Shown in pieces: positions 5,897 through 6,348 of a stretch of DNA of 6,348 nt (its first letter is position 1; each line of letters opens with the position of its first letter). The position numbers and the translations under genes were made by a program. This DNA comes from Gammaproteobacteria bacterium (GTDB taxonomy: Bacteria; Pseudomonadota; Gammaproteobacteria; Steroidobacterales; MnTg04). A model generated the notes under the pieces. The model saw nothing but the letters and a program-made list of their open reading frames with translations. It was not told the origin of the DNA and searched no databases. The stretch lies in assembly GCA_027297845.1 (NCBI GenBank), contig JAPUHG010000288.1, positions 1 through 6,348 of the forward strand. The letters are read 5' to 3'.

Positions 5897-6348
5897 ATGC
5901 AACTAAAACTGATTGCCGCCGGGACCCGCATGCCTGCCTGGGTAGAGCAAGGTTACCAGGAGTATGCTCGCCGCCTGCGCAGCGATTGGCGTCTTGAACT
6001 GGTGGAAATCCCGCTTGGAAAGCGCACACGGGGTTCTTCCGATGACCGGGCCAAAGACGATGAGGGTCGACGCATGCTCCGCCGGGTCGCGACCGGCGAT
6101 CGTGTAGTCGCCATGGAAGTAACAGGAAGGCCGCTGGATACCAAGGGACTGGCCCATTGTCTCGAGGATTGGCGTCAGGACGGGCGCAATGTTTCGATGT
6201 TGATCGGCGGCCCGGACGGGTTGTCCGCAGCCTGTCTGCAGAAGGCTGATTTCAAGCTGTCTTTGTCCGCATTGACTCTGCCTCATGGGATGGTTCGGGT
6301 ACTGCTGGCCGAGCAGATCTACAGAGCCTGGAGCTTGCTGCATAATCA
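5897..6348 (+). CDS. rlmH: 23S rRNA (pseudouridine1915-N3)-methyltransferase RlmH (3' end cut)
   Basis: RlmH is a small SPOUT-class methyltransferase that uses S-adenosylmethionine to methylate pseudouridine 1915 in helix 69 of 23S rRNA on the 70S ribosome. The visible 150 residues start MQLKLIAAGTRMPAW, like E. coli RlmH (MKLQLVAVGTKMPDW). The trefoil-knot cofactor site is present: IGGPDGL at 103-109 and LSALTLPH at 123-130, followed by MVRVLLAEQIYRAW, nearly the family consensus. The E. coli protein has 155 residues, so only about five to six residues (the NHPYHRE-like end) are lost beyond the window edge at 6348. No stop is seen in frame, so the gene is cut by the window and not broken. 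A GGGGTG at 5887-5892, four bases before the ATG, is a plausible ribosome binding site. Confidence 0.97.
   Translation, partial: MQLKLIAAGTRMPAWVEQGYQEYARRLRSDWRLELVEIPLGKRTRGSSDDRAKDDEGRRMLRRVATGDRVVAMEVTGRPLDTKGLAHCLEDWRQDGRNVSMLIGGPDGLSAACLQKADFKLSLSALTLPHGMVRVLLAEQIYRAWSLLHN

Noticed and set aside
5897..6348. rlmH as a truncated pseudogene because no stop is seen
   Set aside because: The reading frame simply reaches the window edge about five to six residues short of the normal length; all motifs are intact.

Overview
The window is a compact housekeeping gene cluster, all on the + strand: lnt (3' end only) - leuS - lptE - an uncharacterised HExxH protein - holA - nadD - rsfS - rlmH (cut by the window edge). 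The leuS-lptE-holA-nadD-rsfS-rlmH order is the classic gammaproteobacterial arrangement. A LptE lipoprotein and an Lnt C-terminus point to a Gram-negative bacterium with an outer membrane. The LeuRS has features I recall from Pseudomonas and Chromatiales-type enzymes rather than from E. coli: no zinc cysteines in the first knuckle, a second Cys4 knuckle, and no leucine-specific insertion. I infer a gammaproteobacterium of moderately high GC outside the enterics. The genus cannot be fixed from this window.

Layout. Bases 1-79 encode the last 25 residues of apolipoprotein N-acyltransferase, a membrane helix after a GNWP-like motif. After a 76-base gap comes leuS (156-2606), which overlaps lptE (2593-3123) by 14 bases. 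lptE overlaps the HExxH gene (3110-3613), also by 14 bases. A 175-base gap (3614-3788) is the longest non-coding stretch and is the main place for an internal promoter. It holds a 20-bp imperfect palindrome that overlaps a TATGAT hexamer. holA (3789-4781) follows from a GTG start and is coupled to nadD (4778-5437) by an ATGA overlap. rsfS (5464-5820) has a clear Shine-Dalgarno. The 76-base gap before rlmH (5897 onward) holds an inverted repeat that looks like a worn REP element.

Functional picture. The genes serve growth and envelope building: lipoprotein maturation (Lnt), leucyl-tRNA charging (LeuS), LPS export (LptE), clamp loading in replication (HolA), NAD synthesis (NadD), ribosome silencing (RsfS) and 23S rRNA methylation (RlmH). 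LptE is itself a lipoprotein and so is likely a substrate of the Lnt encoded upstream.

I see no mobile element, CRISPR array, tRNA or rRNA. No wholly new system is evident. The least explained item is the small putative metal-binding HExxH protein between lptE and holA. Secondary points are the reduced LeuRS architecture with an unusual KMSKSKRN loop, the A-rich holA start with two in-frame slippery heptamers, and the rsfS-rlmH hairpin element.
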